Source: Sedimentisphaerales bacterium (lineage in GTDB: Bacteria > Planctomycetota > Phycisphaerae > Sedimentisphaerales > Anaerobacaceae). From it: a stretch of 41,394 bases of DNA. Positions 32,559-40,729 of the stretch are shown here, in pieces; within the stretch, counting starts at the first letter, position 1; each line of letters opens with the position of its first letter. The DNA is taken from assembly GCA_029907605.1 (NCBI GenBank), contig JARYLO010000009.1:1-41394 (forward strand), in the 5' to 3' direction. The notes beneath the pieces were generated by a model. The model was given only the letters and a program-made list of their open reading frames with translations, ran no database searches and had not been told where the DNA came from. The position numbers and the translations under genes are program-made.

Positions 32559-34319
32559 TCAAGACCTGGGTATTACCCCCCTAGGCTCCTTGGCCTTGTA
32601 ATGTGTGTGTAGATACTTGTGTGAGATCGGGCTCAATGGCCTCTGAAGGAATTCCTTGTACAGTCGCTGGACCGCTGGGTTCTCATGGCTCCTCCTGATC
32701 GTCCTGTGTCTGTCCAGATCATACAAGACCTGTGCCCTCTTCTTGAGCGCATCTTCATCCAAAGGTATGGCATTTACACCAGCATATGGCTGACCGCCTC
32801 CTCCTATGCAGCCACCTGGACAGCCCATGATCTCTATGAAGTGATACCTCTTAGGATCCTCTCGGACCATGTCCAACAGTTTTGAGGCATTGCCTAGACC
32901 ATGTGTGACTGCTACCCGTATCTCTTGTCCATCCATTACCACCTTTCCCTCCTTTATGGCCTCAAATCCCCGCACTGCTTGAACCTCGATATCCACCAGT
33001 GTCTGGCCTGTAAATAATTCATAAGCACTGCGAAGGGCTGCCTCCATTACCCCGCCGGTGGTACCGAATATGACACCTGCACCAGAAGAGATGCCCAATG
33101 GCTCGTCAAATGGTTCAGGTATTATGTTCAGGAAGTCTATGCCAGCTGATTTTATCATCCATGCGGCCTCACGTGTGGTTACCACGTAGTCTACGGCCCT
33201 AAGCCCATCGACCATCAGCTCTGGCCTGGCAGCCTCATATTTCTTTGCAGTGCAACACATAACAGCAACTGAGCAGATCTTCTCTGGTGAAACCTTCAAC
33301 CTCCTTGCAAAGTAGGTCTTGACCATAGCGCCGGTCATGGACATCGGCGACTTGCATGTTGAGATATTATCGATCAGATCAGGATGGAACTGTTCCATGC
33401 ACTTCATCCAGGCGCTCGAACAAGAGGTGATCATGGGCAACTTACCCTTACCCTGAAGCCTCTCAAGGAACTCGCTGGCTTCCTCCGTAATGGTCAAGTC
33501 CGCACCAGACTGCGTATCGAAGACATAATCAAAGCCCAATCGCCTCAACGCAGCCACGAGCTGGCCTTCCATATTGTGACCTGGTTCCAGGCCAAATGCC
33601 TCTCCTATTGCAGCACGCACCGATGGTGCAAATTGAACCACCTTGACTAGACTTGGATCATTGAGGGCTGCAAAAACCTCCTTTGTGTGGTTCTTCTCCA
33701 GGAATGCAGCGGTCGGACAGACATTGACGCACTGACCGCAGCAAGAGCAGACCGAGTCCTTCATCGGTATATTGTATGCAGGCATGACAACCGTCTTGAA
33801 ACCGCGATATGCCTGGCTGAGGTTATGGATCTGCTGGATCTCTGAACAGAGGCGTACGCACCGGCCGCACAGGATGCAACGGTTCGGATCACGAATGACC
33901 GCCTCGGATGACTCATCCGCAGGGTAGTCCTTCCTTTGGCCCTCAAAGTGCCTATTGCGGATGCCCATGCTATAAGAAAGACGCTGCAATTCGCATGTGC
34001 CATTCCTCTCGCAGACATGGCAATCTTGCGGATGATTGTCTAGTAACAACTCCACTATGTCCCTCCTGGCCTGACGGAGTTCCAGGGTATTTGTGCGGAT
34101 CTTCATCCCGTCTGAGACAGGAAAGGCACAAGAGGCTACATAGTTCTTCATCCCTTCGACCTCAACTATGCATACACGGCAGGCCCCTTCAATAGAAAGC
34201 TTGGGGTGGTAACAGAGCCTCGGTATGTGAAAACCAAGCTTATCTGCTGCCTGCATTATGGTCTGGCCTGGCTCTACCTTATATGGTTTGCCATTGATAT
34301 AGATGGTAATCTTCGACAT
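32559..34319 (-). CDS. hydA: [FeFe]-hydrogenase catalytic subunit (HndD/HydA type) with atypical H-cluster motifs
   Basis: A 586-residue catalytic subunit for H2 production or uptake. Domains in order: plant-type [2Fe-2S] (Cys36, 47, 50, 64), His-ligated [4Fe-4S] (HPQDCHVCERNGTCELQ, 96-112), two [4Fe-4S] clusters (CILCGRCVRLC, 148-158; CSCCGQCVNVC, 191-201), H-cluster domain, and a small-subunit-like tail (NPAVQRLYKEFLQ). The H-cluster motifs differ from the usual TSCCPxW, MPCxxKxxE and ExMACPGGC: here they read TSCSSAW (298-304), MCCTAKKYE (354-362) and EIMGCPGGC (496-504). An extra cysteine lies in STCKSP (Cys322). The complete HndABCD set makes an electron-bifurcating NADH/ferredoxin enzyme likely; activity is inferred. 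Confidence 0.93.
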   Translation of the reverse strand: MSKITIYINGKPYKVEPGQTIMQAADKLGFHIPRLCYHPKLSIEGACRVCIVEVEGMKNYVASCAFPVSDGMKIRTNTLELRQARRDIVELLLDNHPQDCHVCERNGTCELQRLSYSMGIRNRHFEGQRKDYPADESSEAVIRDPNRCILCGRCVRLCSEIQQIHNLSQAYRGFKTVVMPAYNIPMKDSVCSCCGQCVNVCPTAAFLEKNHTKEVFAALNDPSLVKVVQFAPSVRAAIGEAFGLEPGHNMEGQLVAALRRLGFDYVFDTQSGADLTITEEASEFLERLQGKGKLPMITSCSSAWMKCMEQFHPDLIDNISTCKSPMSMTGAMVKTYFARRLKVSPEKICSVAVMCCTAKKYEAARPELMVDGLRAVDYVVTTREAAWMIKSAGIDFLNIIPEPFDEPLGISSGAGVIFGTTGGVMEAALRSAYELFTGQTLVDIEVQAVRGFEAIKEGKVVMDGQEIRVAVTHGLGNASKLLDMVREDPKRYHFIEIMGCPGGCIGGGGQPYAGVNAIPLDEDALKKRAQVLYDLDRHRTIRRSHENPAVQRLYKEFLQRPLSPISHKYLHTHYKAKEPRGVIPRS

Positions 34320-34327
34320 CTTTTCCC

Positions 34328-36115
34328 CTATGAACGACTGATCGCATTGAACTTACAGGTTGTATAACACTGTCCACACCTGATACACTTGGCCTGATCT
34401 ATAACATGTTTCTCTTTCTTGGTTCCACTTATCGCGCCAACAGGGCAGACCTTCTTGCATGCCCCGCACCCTACGCACGCGTCGGTTATGGTATAGGTCA
34501 GCAAGGCCTTACACACACCGGCAGGGCAGCGCTTTTGCTCGATATGCTGCTGATATTCATCCCTAAAATGCCTTATCGTACTGAGTACAGGATTTGGGGC
34601 CGATTGACCAAGCCCACATAGCGAGGCCTTCTTGATCATATTACCCAAGCGTTCTAGCCTCTCTATATCGCCTGGCCTGCCCTTACCCTGCACGATACGT
34701 TCCAGGATCTCCAACATCCGCTTTGTGCCCTCCCTGCATGGGGTACACTTACCGCATGACTCACTTTGCGTGAACTCCAGGAAGAACCTTGCCACATCCA
34801 CCATGCACGCAGTCTCGTCCATGACGATCATGCCGCCAGACCCCATGATGGAACCGGCCTTCGCAAGCGACTCGTAATCCACAGGCGTATCCAGATAAGA
34901 CTCCGGCAGACACCCTCCAGAAGGACCGCCCGTCTGGACCGCTGTCAGTCTCTTGCCGCCAGGTATACCCCCGCCTATGTCGTAGACCACCTGCCGAATG
35001 GTAGTACCCATAGGCACCTCCACCAGGCCGGTGTTCACCACACAGCCTGCAAGGGCAAAGACCTTGGTACCCTTGCTCGTCTCGGTGCCTATGCTGCTGA
35101 ACCACTTGGCACCTTCCAGGATGATCACAGGTATATTGGCCCAGGTCTCCACATTGTTTATCAATGTGGGCTTGCCGAAAAGACCGCTTGTGGCAGGAAA
35201 TGGTGGCCTAGGCCTTGGCATACCCCTTGCCCCCTCTATAGATTGTATGAGGGCCGTCTCCTCCCCGCAGACGAATGCACCTGCGCCCAATCTTATCTCT
35301 ATGTCAAAGTCAAAGTTGGTCCCCAGTATCCCCTTGCCCAGCAGGTTGTGCTGCCTGGCCTGCTGGATGGCTATCTCCAGCCGCCTTACCGCCAATGGAT
35401 ACTCGGCCCTGATATAGACAATGCCATGATTAGAGCCTATCGCATAGCCACCGATTATCATGCCCTCAAGTATGGTATGGGGGTCTCCCTCAATCGCACT
35501 GCGATCCATGAATGCCCCTGGATCGCCTTCATCTGCATTGCATATGACATACTTCTCAGGGCCAGGCTGCTTAGCGGTCAGCTCCCACTTCAGGCCTGTC
35601 GGGAAACCAGCCCCACCGCGCCCCCTGAGACCTGACTGCTTTACCTCTGCAATCACCTGCTGAGGCGTCATCTCGGTTAAGACCTTGGCCAGGGCCTCAT
35701 ATCCCCGCAGGGCAAGGTAATCATCTATGTTTTCAGGGTCTATAATCCCACAATTCCGCAGGGTAATCCTCATCTGCTTACCAAAGAATCCCACATCGCC
35801 AAATATGCGGTAAAATCTATTGAAAAGGTGGTCCTCCTGGACGGCCAACCTGGCTATGGGCCTATCCTTGACGATGTGTTCCTCGACTATGACAGGTATA
35901 TCAGATTCGGTTACACCTCCATATATCGTATAACCGGGATTTACCACCAGAAAAGGGCCCTTGTGGCACATGCCAAGGCAGCCAGATATATTGATCCTGA
36001 CATGATCCTTCAGACCTCTCTTGGCCAGCTCCTCTAGTAGGATCGCCCTTAGCCTGTCCGCATGCCTACCGATGCACGTAGGTCCTTCACATATCGTTAT
36101 CGCGTATTCCATCAT
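34328..36115 (-). CDS. hndC: NADH-dependent/bifurcating [FeFe]-hydrogenase subunit C (NuoF-like flavoprotein)
   Basis: A 595-residue NuoF-like subunit that oxidises or reduces NAD(H). It starts with a thioredoxin-fold [2Fe-2S] part (Cys9, 14, 46, 50). The FMN/NADH core has GLRGRGGAGFPTGLKW (162-177), CNADEGDPGAF and GAGAFVCGEETALI (277-290). A [4Fe-4S] cluster is formed by ESCGKCTPCREG (Cys454, 457, 460) and Cys500. Two C-terminal ferredoxin clusters follow (CVGCGACKKVC, CIRCGQCYTTC). This layout is that of HydB/HndC in bifurcating enzymes. The ATG at 36115 has AAAGG 8 bases upstream; a TTG at 36136 is an alternative that would overlap hndB. Confidence 0.95.
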   Translation of the reverse strand: MMEYAITICEGPTCIGRHADRLRAILLEELAKRGLKDHVRINISGCLGMCHKGPFLVVNPGYTIYGGVTESDIPVIVEEHIVKDRPIARLAVQEDHLFNRFYRIFGDVGFFGKQMRITLRNCGIIDPENIDDYLALRGYEALAKVLTEMTPQQVIAEVKQSGLRGRGGAGFPTGLKWELTAKQPGPEKYVICNADEGDPGAFMDRSAIEGDPHTILEGMIIGGYAIGSNHGIVYIRAEYPLAVRRLEIAIQQARQHNLLGKGILGTNFDFDIEIRLGAGAFVCGEETALIQSIEGARGMPRPRPPFPATSGLFGKPTLINNVETWANIPVIILEGAKWFSSIGTETSKGTKVFALAGCVVNTGLVEVPMGTTIRQVVYDIGGGIPGGKRLTAVQTGGPSGGCLPESYLDTPVDYESLAKAGSIMGSGGMIVMDETACMVDVARFFLEFTQSESCGKCTPCREGTKRMLEILERIVQGKGRPGDIERLERLGNMIKKASLCGLGQSAPNPVLSTIRHFRDEYQQHIEQKRCPAGVCKALLTYTITDACVGCGACKKVCPVGAISGTKKEKHVIDQAKCIRCGQCYTTCKFNAISRS

Positions 36116-36128
36116 CTCGTAAGCCTTT

Positions 36129-36488
36129 CTAGCCAATTACCCATTCTTCTATGACCTGACCACCCTTTAGGTGTTTCTCGATGATCTGCCTGGCCTTGTC
36201 CGCATCTATTCGGCCGTACCGTACGGGCATCTTGCCTGTCTCTATGACCTCTACTGTAGGCTCGAGGTTACACCTGCCAGCACAACCCTTTTGGCTCAGG
36301 TAGACATCCTTGACGATGCCCTTTGCGATGGCCTGTTTGAATACCTCCATTACCTCTTTGGAGCCAGCAGCAATCTCGCAGGTCGCCATCCCGACGTAGA
36401 CCCTCTTGGCTGCAAGATAGCCCTTTCCTATGATCCTGCTTACTGCCTCAGCCCTCTTCTTGCGTATCAAATCCAACGGTGTCACCAT
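36129..36488 (-). CDS. hndB: [FeFe]-hydrogenase subunit B (thioredoxin-like [2Fe-2S] protein)
   Basis: A 119-residue thioredoxin-fold ferredoxin of the HndB type. The motifs are GMATCEIAAGSKEV (Cys37) and QKGCAGRCNLEPTVEVIETG (Cys69, Cys73). These are the usual HndB cysteines, with the GTCxIAxG loop. It probably relays electrons next to the NuoF-like subunit. It starts 3 bases after the histidine kinase stop and ends 13 bases before the hndC ATG. Confidence 0.93.
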   Translation of the reverse strand: MVTPLDLIRKKRAEAVSRIIGKGYLAAKRVYVGMATCEIAAGSKEVMEVFKQAIAKGIVKDVYLSQKGCAGRCNLEPTVEVIETGKMPVRYGRIDADKARQIIEKHLKGGQVIEEWVIG

Positions 36489-36491
36489 AAT

Positions 36492-38333
36492 CTACCCCCT
36501 TGGTATCTCAAAGATAAATGCATTACCATCACTGCGAGGCTCGGCCCAAATCCGCCCACCGTGTGCCTCTATGATCTGCTTTGTTATGTACAGGCCTAAA
36601 CCCGTACCCTTCTCCTTCCTTGTCTGCTCGTTGTCCAGCCTGCTGAACTTCTTGAATAGCCTGCCAAGCTGATCAGGAGATATCGGGATCGAATCATTAT
36701 AGATCTCAACCCGAACCTTGCCATTCGATTGCGCAGCACGAATCGCGACCTTGCCTGCCTCTTTGGCATACTTGACTGCATTGTTGACCAGGTTATTCGC
36801 CGCCACACGCATAAGGTCAGGATCCACATTGACGGAGATATCCTGGTCGATGTCTATCGTGATCTTTAGTCCCTTGCGGCCTGACAATGCAGCCATCGAA
36901 TCCACGGCCGGACCAAGGATATCCTGTCTTAGCAAGACGGACTGCCTGTTGACCACCAGATTCCCCCGTTCTATCCTGCCAAGGTTGAGGAACTTTTGCA
37001 CAACCCCGGAAAGGTAATCCAGACTCCGCGCAACCGATTCTATGGCCTTCTGCTGCTTGAAGTTGATCATGCCAAGGTATCCATCCCTGATGGAATAGAC
37101 ATTCATCACAGCAGGGGCCAACAGACCTTTTAGCTCATGCGCGACAAACCCAATCAGGTCAACGTAGTTTTTATTGGCTGCCAAGAGCTTCTGGTTGGTC
37201 TGCCTCAGGTCCTCATCCCGCTCCTTAAGACCAGCAGCCATCGCATTGAAGGCCTCAGCGAGTGTGTTAAGCTCCTTCAATGGTGTATCTGTACTAAGTC
37301 TGCAATCCCAATCACCTGCAGCAAGGCACTCACTGGCTCGGACAACCTCTGTCAATGGCCTTGATATAGTAGCGGCCAGCAACAATGCCAGGACCACCGC
37401 CAACACAGTAGCACCAGCTACTATCAGCAGGAACAACAATGCGATCCTAGTGGCCATATCCTTGAAGGGCCTCTCGAGTATACCGACGTACAGGATCCCG
37501 ATAATCTTGCCCTCAATATCGCGGATGGGCTCATATGCGGTCTTGTACCAATCGGTTACAACAAAGGCACGGTCCAGCCAGGTCTTGCCTTCTTCAACCA
37601 CAGCCTTGTAGACCTCAGCAGAGACCCTTGTACCTACCGCCCTATCGCCGTATTCATCTACGACATTGGTGGCGATCCTCACATCATCTTGGAACACCGT
37701 CACGGTACCCACAGGGACACCCCTGTAGTCCTCATCACCAAATACCAAGGTCCTTATCCTGTCCACAAAGGCATAGTCCAGATTGATCACCCTGCCACCA
37801 TACACGACACCGATCGGACTGCCGCCATCATCGAGTATTGGTACCGCACACTCCTTGGCCATGACCGCATCCAGCACAGACCTTTCCGTAGGCCTCGCCT
37901 TCGGTGTAGGCCTTATCCGCAGCAGCCTCCCTTCGGCCAGGTTTGGGTCGATCTGGACCAATTCCGTCTTGGGTATGATCCTTGTACCTACGACCGGCCT
38001 GCGTTGCGAGATTGCAGCTCTTGCTATCGGGCTGGTTACTGATGAAAGGTCCTCGCATCTGACCAGGTAATGCAGATCCAGGAATGTCTTGAGGTCCTCA
38101 ATATCCCTTCGTCTATCTATACCGACCAACCTGAGGGCCTCGCCAATCCTGTCAAGCTGCAGGTTATAAAAGAACCTGGCTGCACCCAAGGCCCTATAGA
38201 CCTCCGCATCCACGCGTCGCATCATCTGTCGGCTGATGATGTGATAACCCAGCATCACAACTGGACATGCCATAACCGCTATCACGGCCAGGAAGAATAT
38301 GATGAGCCTCTGCCTGAGGGTCCTGATGGTCAT
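36492..38333 (-). CDS. Cache/HAMP membrane sensor histidine kinase of the hydrogenase operon
   Basis: A 613-residue kinase. Two transmembrane helices (about 8-30 and 297-321) bracket a periplasmic Cache-type domain of the Cache3/Cache2-fusion kind. Its typical stretch is VPVGTVTVFQDDVRIATNV, GTRVSAEVYKAVVEEGKTW and YEPIRDIEGKIIGILYVGI. HAMP follows (322-375), then a coiled coil, HisKA with His399 (GFVAHELKGLLAP) and a HATPase with NNLVNNAVKYA and GTGLGLYITKQIIEAHGG. The kinase overlaps the rex stop by ATGA; the open frame before it lies inside rex. Its likely partner is the lone receiver at the operon end. The ligand is unknown. Confidence 0.93.
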   Translation of the reverse strand: MTIRTLRQRLIIFFLAVIAVMACPVVMLGYHIISRQMMRRVDAEVYRALGAARFFYNLQLDRIGEALRLVGIDRRRDIEDLKTFLDLHYLVRCEDLSSVTSPIARAAISQRRPVVGTRIIPKTELVQIDPNLAEGRLLRIRPTPKARPTERSVLDAVMAKECAVPILDDGGSPIGVVYGGRVINLDYAFVDRIRTLVFGDEDYRGVPVGTVTVFQDDVRIATNVVDEYGDRAVGTRVSAEVYKAVVEEGKTWLDRAFVVTDWYKTAYEPIRDIEGKIIGILYVGILERPFKDMATRIALLFLLIVAGATVLAVVLALLLAATISRPLTEVVRASECLAAGDWDCRLSTDTPLKELNTLAEAFNAMAAGLKERDEDLRQTNQKLLAANKNYVDLIGFVAHELKGLLAPAVMNVYSIRDGYLGMINFKQQKAIESVARSLDYLSGVVQKFLNLGRIERGNLVVNRQSVLLRQDILGPAVDSMAALSGRKGLKITIDIDQDISVNVDPDLMRVAANNLVNNAVKYAKEAGKVAIRAAQSNGKVRVEIYNDSIPISPDQLGRLFKKFSRLDNEQTRKEKGTGLGLYITKQIIEAHGGRIWAEPRSDGNAFIFEIPRG

Positions 38334-38956
38334 TGACCCGTCTCCCGCTGCGTCCCGACCGCATACACCAGGCCCTCTAGTTCTGCAGCAAGATTGACAT
38401 TCCGAATGACACACCCGGAAGGTGGATACAGGCAAATAGGAGCGAAGTTCAGGATCCCCCTTATCCCAGCCCCAACCATCAGCTCCATCACCTGTTGGGC
38501 AGCAAAGTCAGGCACTGCAATGATCCCAAACCCTATGTCTTCCTTCTGGATGAATCCAGGCATCTGCGACAATGGCATCACAGGTACGCCCAGGTCCAAT
38601 GAGAACTTCGCCGGATCTACATCGAAGGCAGCCATGATCCTTATGCCATCGCCGTATGACCTGGCATAGCCCAGCAAGGCCCTACCAAGGTTACCGACCC
38701 CGGCAAGGATGAACCTGTTGGCCCGATCCAGTCCAAGTACATTGGTGATCCTATCCAGCAACGTCTGGACATCATATCCACCCTTCCGATTGCCAGGAAT
38801 CTGGAACACCGAGAAATCCTTGCGGACCTGGGCGGCAGTAACGCCACTGGCAGCAGCAATATCCTGCGAGAACGCGCGGACCCGGCCAAGGGCCTTGAAT
38901 CTCAACAAGGCATACCTGTAGCTCGACAGCCTTGCAGCAGAACCCAACTGTCCCAT
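38330..38956 (-). CDS. rex: Redox-sensing transcriptional repressor Rex
   Basis: A 208-residue Rex protein, which leaves its operator when NADH rises. The winged-helix part reads SSYRYALLRFKALG and ASGVTAAQVRKDFSVF. The Rossmann NAD(H) domain has ILAGVGNLGRALLGY (GVGNLG 86-91), then AAFDVDPAK, IIAVPDFAAQQVMELMVGAGIRGILNFAP and the C-terminal swapped helix RNVNLAAELEGLVYAV. The ATG at 38956 is chosen because the predicted transcript starts near 38990; the frame is open to 39025, which would run across the promoter. It leads the hydrogenase operon, and a Rex-box sequence is at 39032-39049, so autoregulation and hydrogenase control by NADH/NAD+ are likely. Confidence 0.94.
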   Translation of the reverse strand: MGQLGSAARLSSYRYALLRFKALGRVRAFSQDIAAASGVTAAQVRKDFSVFQIPGNRKGGYDVQTLLDRITNVLGLDRANRFILAGVGNLGRALLGYARSYGDGIRIMAAFDVDPAKFSLDLGVPVMPLSQMPGFIQKEDIGFGIIAVPDFAAQQVMELMVGAGIRGILNFAPICLYPPSGCVIRNVNLAAELEGLVYAVGTQRETGQ

Positions 38957-38996
38957 GTCTGCCAAATCCTGCGCCAAGACCAACAAATAGACTCGC

Positions 38997-39025
38997 AGGA
39001 TAAGCAGAAAGAGAGGGCAAGTCAA
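38997..39025 (-). promoter_or_regulatory. rex-hydrogenase operon promoter
   Basis: On the minus strand TTGACT (39025-39020), a 17-base spacer and TATCCT (39002-38997). The predicted start near 38990 leaves about 34 bases before the rex ATG. No other promoter was recognised before hndB, fitting one long transcript. Confidence 0.7.
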
Positions 39026-39031
39026 GTCTTA

Positions 39032-39049
39032 ATGTGAAAAATATCACAA
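39032..39049. promoter_or_regulatory. Rex-box operator candidate
   Basis: ATGTGA-N6-TCACAA, with an all-A/T centre (AAAATA), matches the Rex consensus TTGTGA-N6-TCACAA at 11 of 12 arm positions. It lies 6 bases upstream of the rex -35 box, between comM and rex. Confidence 0.8.
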
Positions 39050-39062
39050 AATACTCAATGCC

Positions 39063-40592
39063 CTATGGCCTGCGTTCTAGTCTCCTGTAGCCTATGGCCT
39101 CGGCAAGGAACTCCGGCCTGATCCTGTCGACCCCCTCCAGGTCTGCGATCGTCCTGGCCACCTTACAGACCTTGTCGTGGGCCCTAGCAGAAAGGCCCAG
39201 GCTGTCCATCGCCTCCTTGAGCATGGCCTGGCAGGTGGGGTCCAGTTGGCAGAATCGTTCCACCTCCCTATGGGTCATGTGGGCATTGGTCTTGCCTGGC
39301 TGGCCCGAGAACCTGGCAGCCTGTATCGCCCTGGCCGCCAAGACAGAGTCCCTAATGACGGCAGAAGAACGTTGATCGCTGCCAGATCTTAGCTTTGAGA
39401 AGGTCACTGCTGGGACCTCGATGTGGATATCGATCCTGTCCATCAAAGGACCTGAGACCTTGGCCAGGTAGCGCTCGATCTGGTTGGGGGTGCACCGGCA
39501 ACGCTTGGTGGAAGACCCGTAGTACCCGCATGGGCATGGGTTCAGGGATGCCACACACATGAATCTTGCCGGGTATTGTATCGTCCGCCTGGCCCTTGAG
39601 ACCGTCACTGCCCCCTCTTCTAAGGGCTGCCTGATCATCTCCAAGACATGCCTTGGGAACTCGGCAAACTCATCCAGGAACAGCACCCCATTATGGGCCA
39701 GGGAAAGCTCGCCTGCCTTTGCCTCAGGGCCTCCACCAATCAGGGCAGGCCCACTTGCCGTATGGTGTGGAGACCTAAACGGACGTCTGGCCAGCAGGGC
39801 CTTCCCCTTGCCAAGCAGGCCCATGGCTGAATAGATCCTGGTGGTCTCCAACGACTCTGCAAGGGTCAACGGGGGAAGGATCGTCACGAGCCTTTGGGCA
39901 AGCATGGTCTTGCCTGCACCTGGTGGCCCTATCATCAAGACGTTGTGCCCCCCTGCTGCAGCAACGGTCAAGGCACGTTTTGCCGCCTCTTGACCTCTTA
40001 CATCGGCCATATCGATGTCATATCTGCCCTCAGTCTCAAAGAGCCCCTCTAGATCCACGGTGCTTGGGACCAATCTGACCTGGCCATTCAAGAAGGCAAC
40101 CGCCTGTGCCAGAGACCCTACACCATAGACATCTATCCCGCGTACCACTGCCGCCTCCATGGCGTCCTCGGCAGGCACGAGGATAGATGGGAAACCATGC
40201 GCCTTTGCGGTCATGGCCATGCTCAGTGCCCCGTTGATAGGCCTTACCCTGCCATCCAGGGCCAGCTCGCCCACTATCACGGTCTTGTCAAGTCTATCCT
40301 GGCAGACCTGCCCCTGTCCTACCAGTGTCCCTATGGCTATGGGCAGGTCAAATGCAGGACCGGCCTTGCGCACGTCTGCAGGCGCAAGGTTGACCACTGA
40401 CTGGGTCTTGGGATAGGGTAGACCGCTGTTGACGATCGCGCTCTTGACCCGCTCAACGCTCTCCTTTACCGCTGTATCTGGCAGGCCAACGATGATCGTC
40501 TTCTCGAAGCCCCCTCTTGCTACGTCCACCTCCACCTCACAGAGTATCCCCTCTATGCCCTCCAGTGTCACACTATGAAGTCTGGCCAGCAT
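39063..40592 (-). CDS. comM: YifB/ComM family Mg-chelatase-like AAA+ ATPase
   Basis: A 509-residue ComM/YifB protein. The N-terminal Lon-protease-like domain (1-170) has GLPDTAVKESVERVKSAIVNSG and FDLPIAIG. The AAA+ core has Walker A GPPGAGKT (222-229), RPFRSPHHTAS, Walker B VLFLDEFAEFP, NPCPCGYYG with the zinc-like cysteine cluster, and the C-terminal helical domain LGLSARAHDKVCKVARTIADL. ComM is a helicase that assists branch migration during natural transformation, at least in Vibrio; its role elsewhere is assumed similar. AAGGAG lies 5 bases before the ATG at 40592. It ends 13 bases before the Rex box. Confidence 0.95.
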   Translation of the reverse strand: MLARLHSVTLEGIEGILCEVEVDVARGGFEKTIIVGLPDTAVKESVERVKSAIVNSGLPYPKTQSVVNLAPADVRKAGPAFDLPIAIGTLVGQGQVCQDRLDKTVIVGELALDGRVRPINGALSMAMTAKAHGFPSILVPAEDAMEAAVVRGIDVYGVGSLAQAVAFLNGQVRLVPSTVDLEGLFETEGRYDIDMADVRGQEAAKRALTVAAAGGHNVLMIGPPGAGKTMLAQRLVTILPPLTLAESLETTRIYSAMGLLGKGKALLARRPFRSPHHTASGPALIGGGPEAKAGELSLAHNGVLFLDEFAEFPRHVLEMIRQPLEEGAVTVSRARRTIQYPARFMCVASLNPCPCGYYGSSTKRCRCTPNQIERYLAKVSGPLMDRIDIHIEVPAVTFSKLRSGSDQRSSAVIRDSVLAARAIQAARFSGQPGKTNAHMTHREVERFCQLDPTCQAMLKEAMDSLGLSARAHDKVCKVARTIADLEGVDRIRPEFLAEAIGYRRLERRP

Positions 40593-40619
40593 ACCTCTCC
40601 TTTCAACCACACCAGGCAC

Positions 40620-40647
40620 ATTCTAGTGTGCGATCCTGTGCCGACAA
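40620..40647 (-). promoter_or_regulatory. comM promoter candidate
   Basis: On the minus strand TTGTCG (40647-40642), a 16-base spacer and TAGAAT (40625-40620). The start is predicted near 40613, leaving a short leader with the AAGGAG site. Confidence 0.48.
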
Positions 40648-40729
40648 GCCTCAACAGGCCAGATAGGTATTGACCTGGCCACGTCCAACGTACAAGCTAG
40701 ATGTACTTTAGGGCTTCTGGTATGCAAGG

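Noticed and set aside
32559-34319. HydA as the NADH-quinone oxidoreductase subunit NuoG
   Set aside because: The N-terminal clusters are shared with NuoG, but the H-cluster motifs, the small-subunit tail and hydE in the operon point to hydrogenase.
34766-35635. A 289-codon plus-strand ORF opposite hndC
   Set aside because: Antisense shadow of a certain gene; low-complexity His/Arg-rich composition and no motif.
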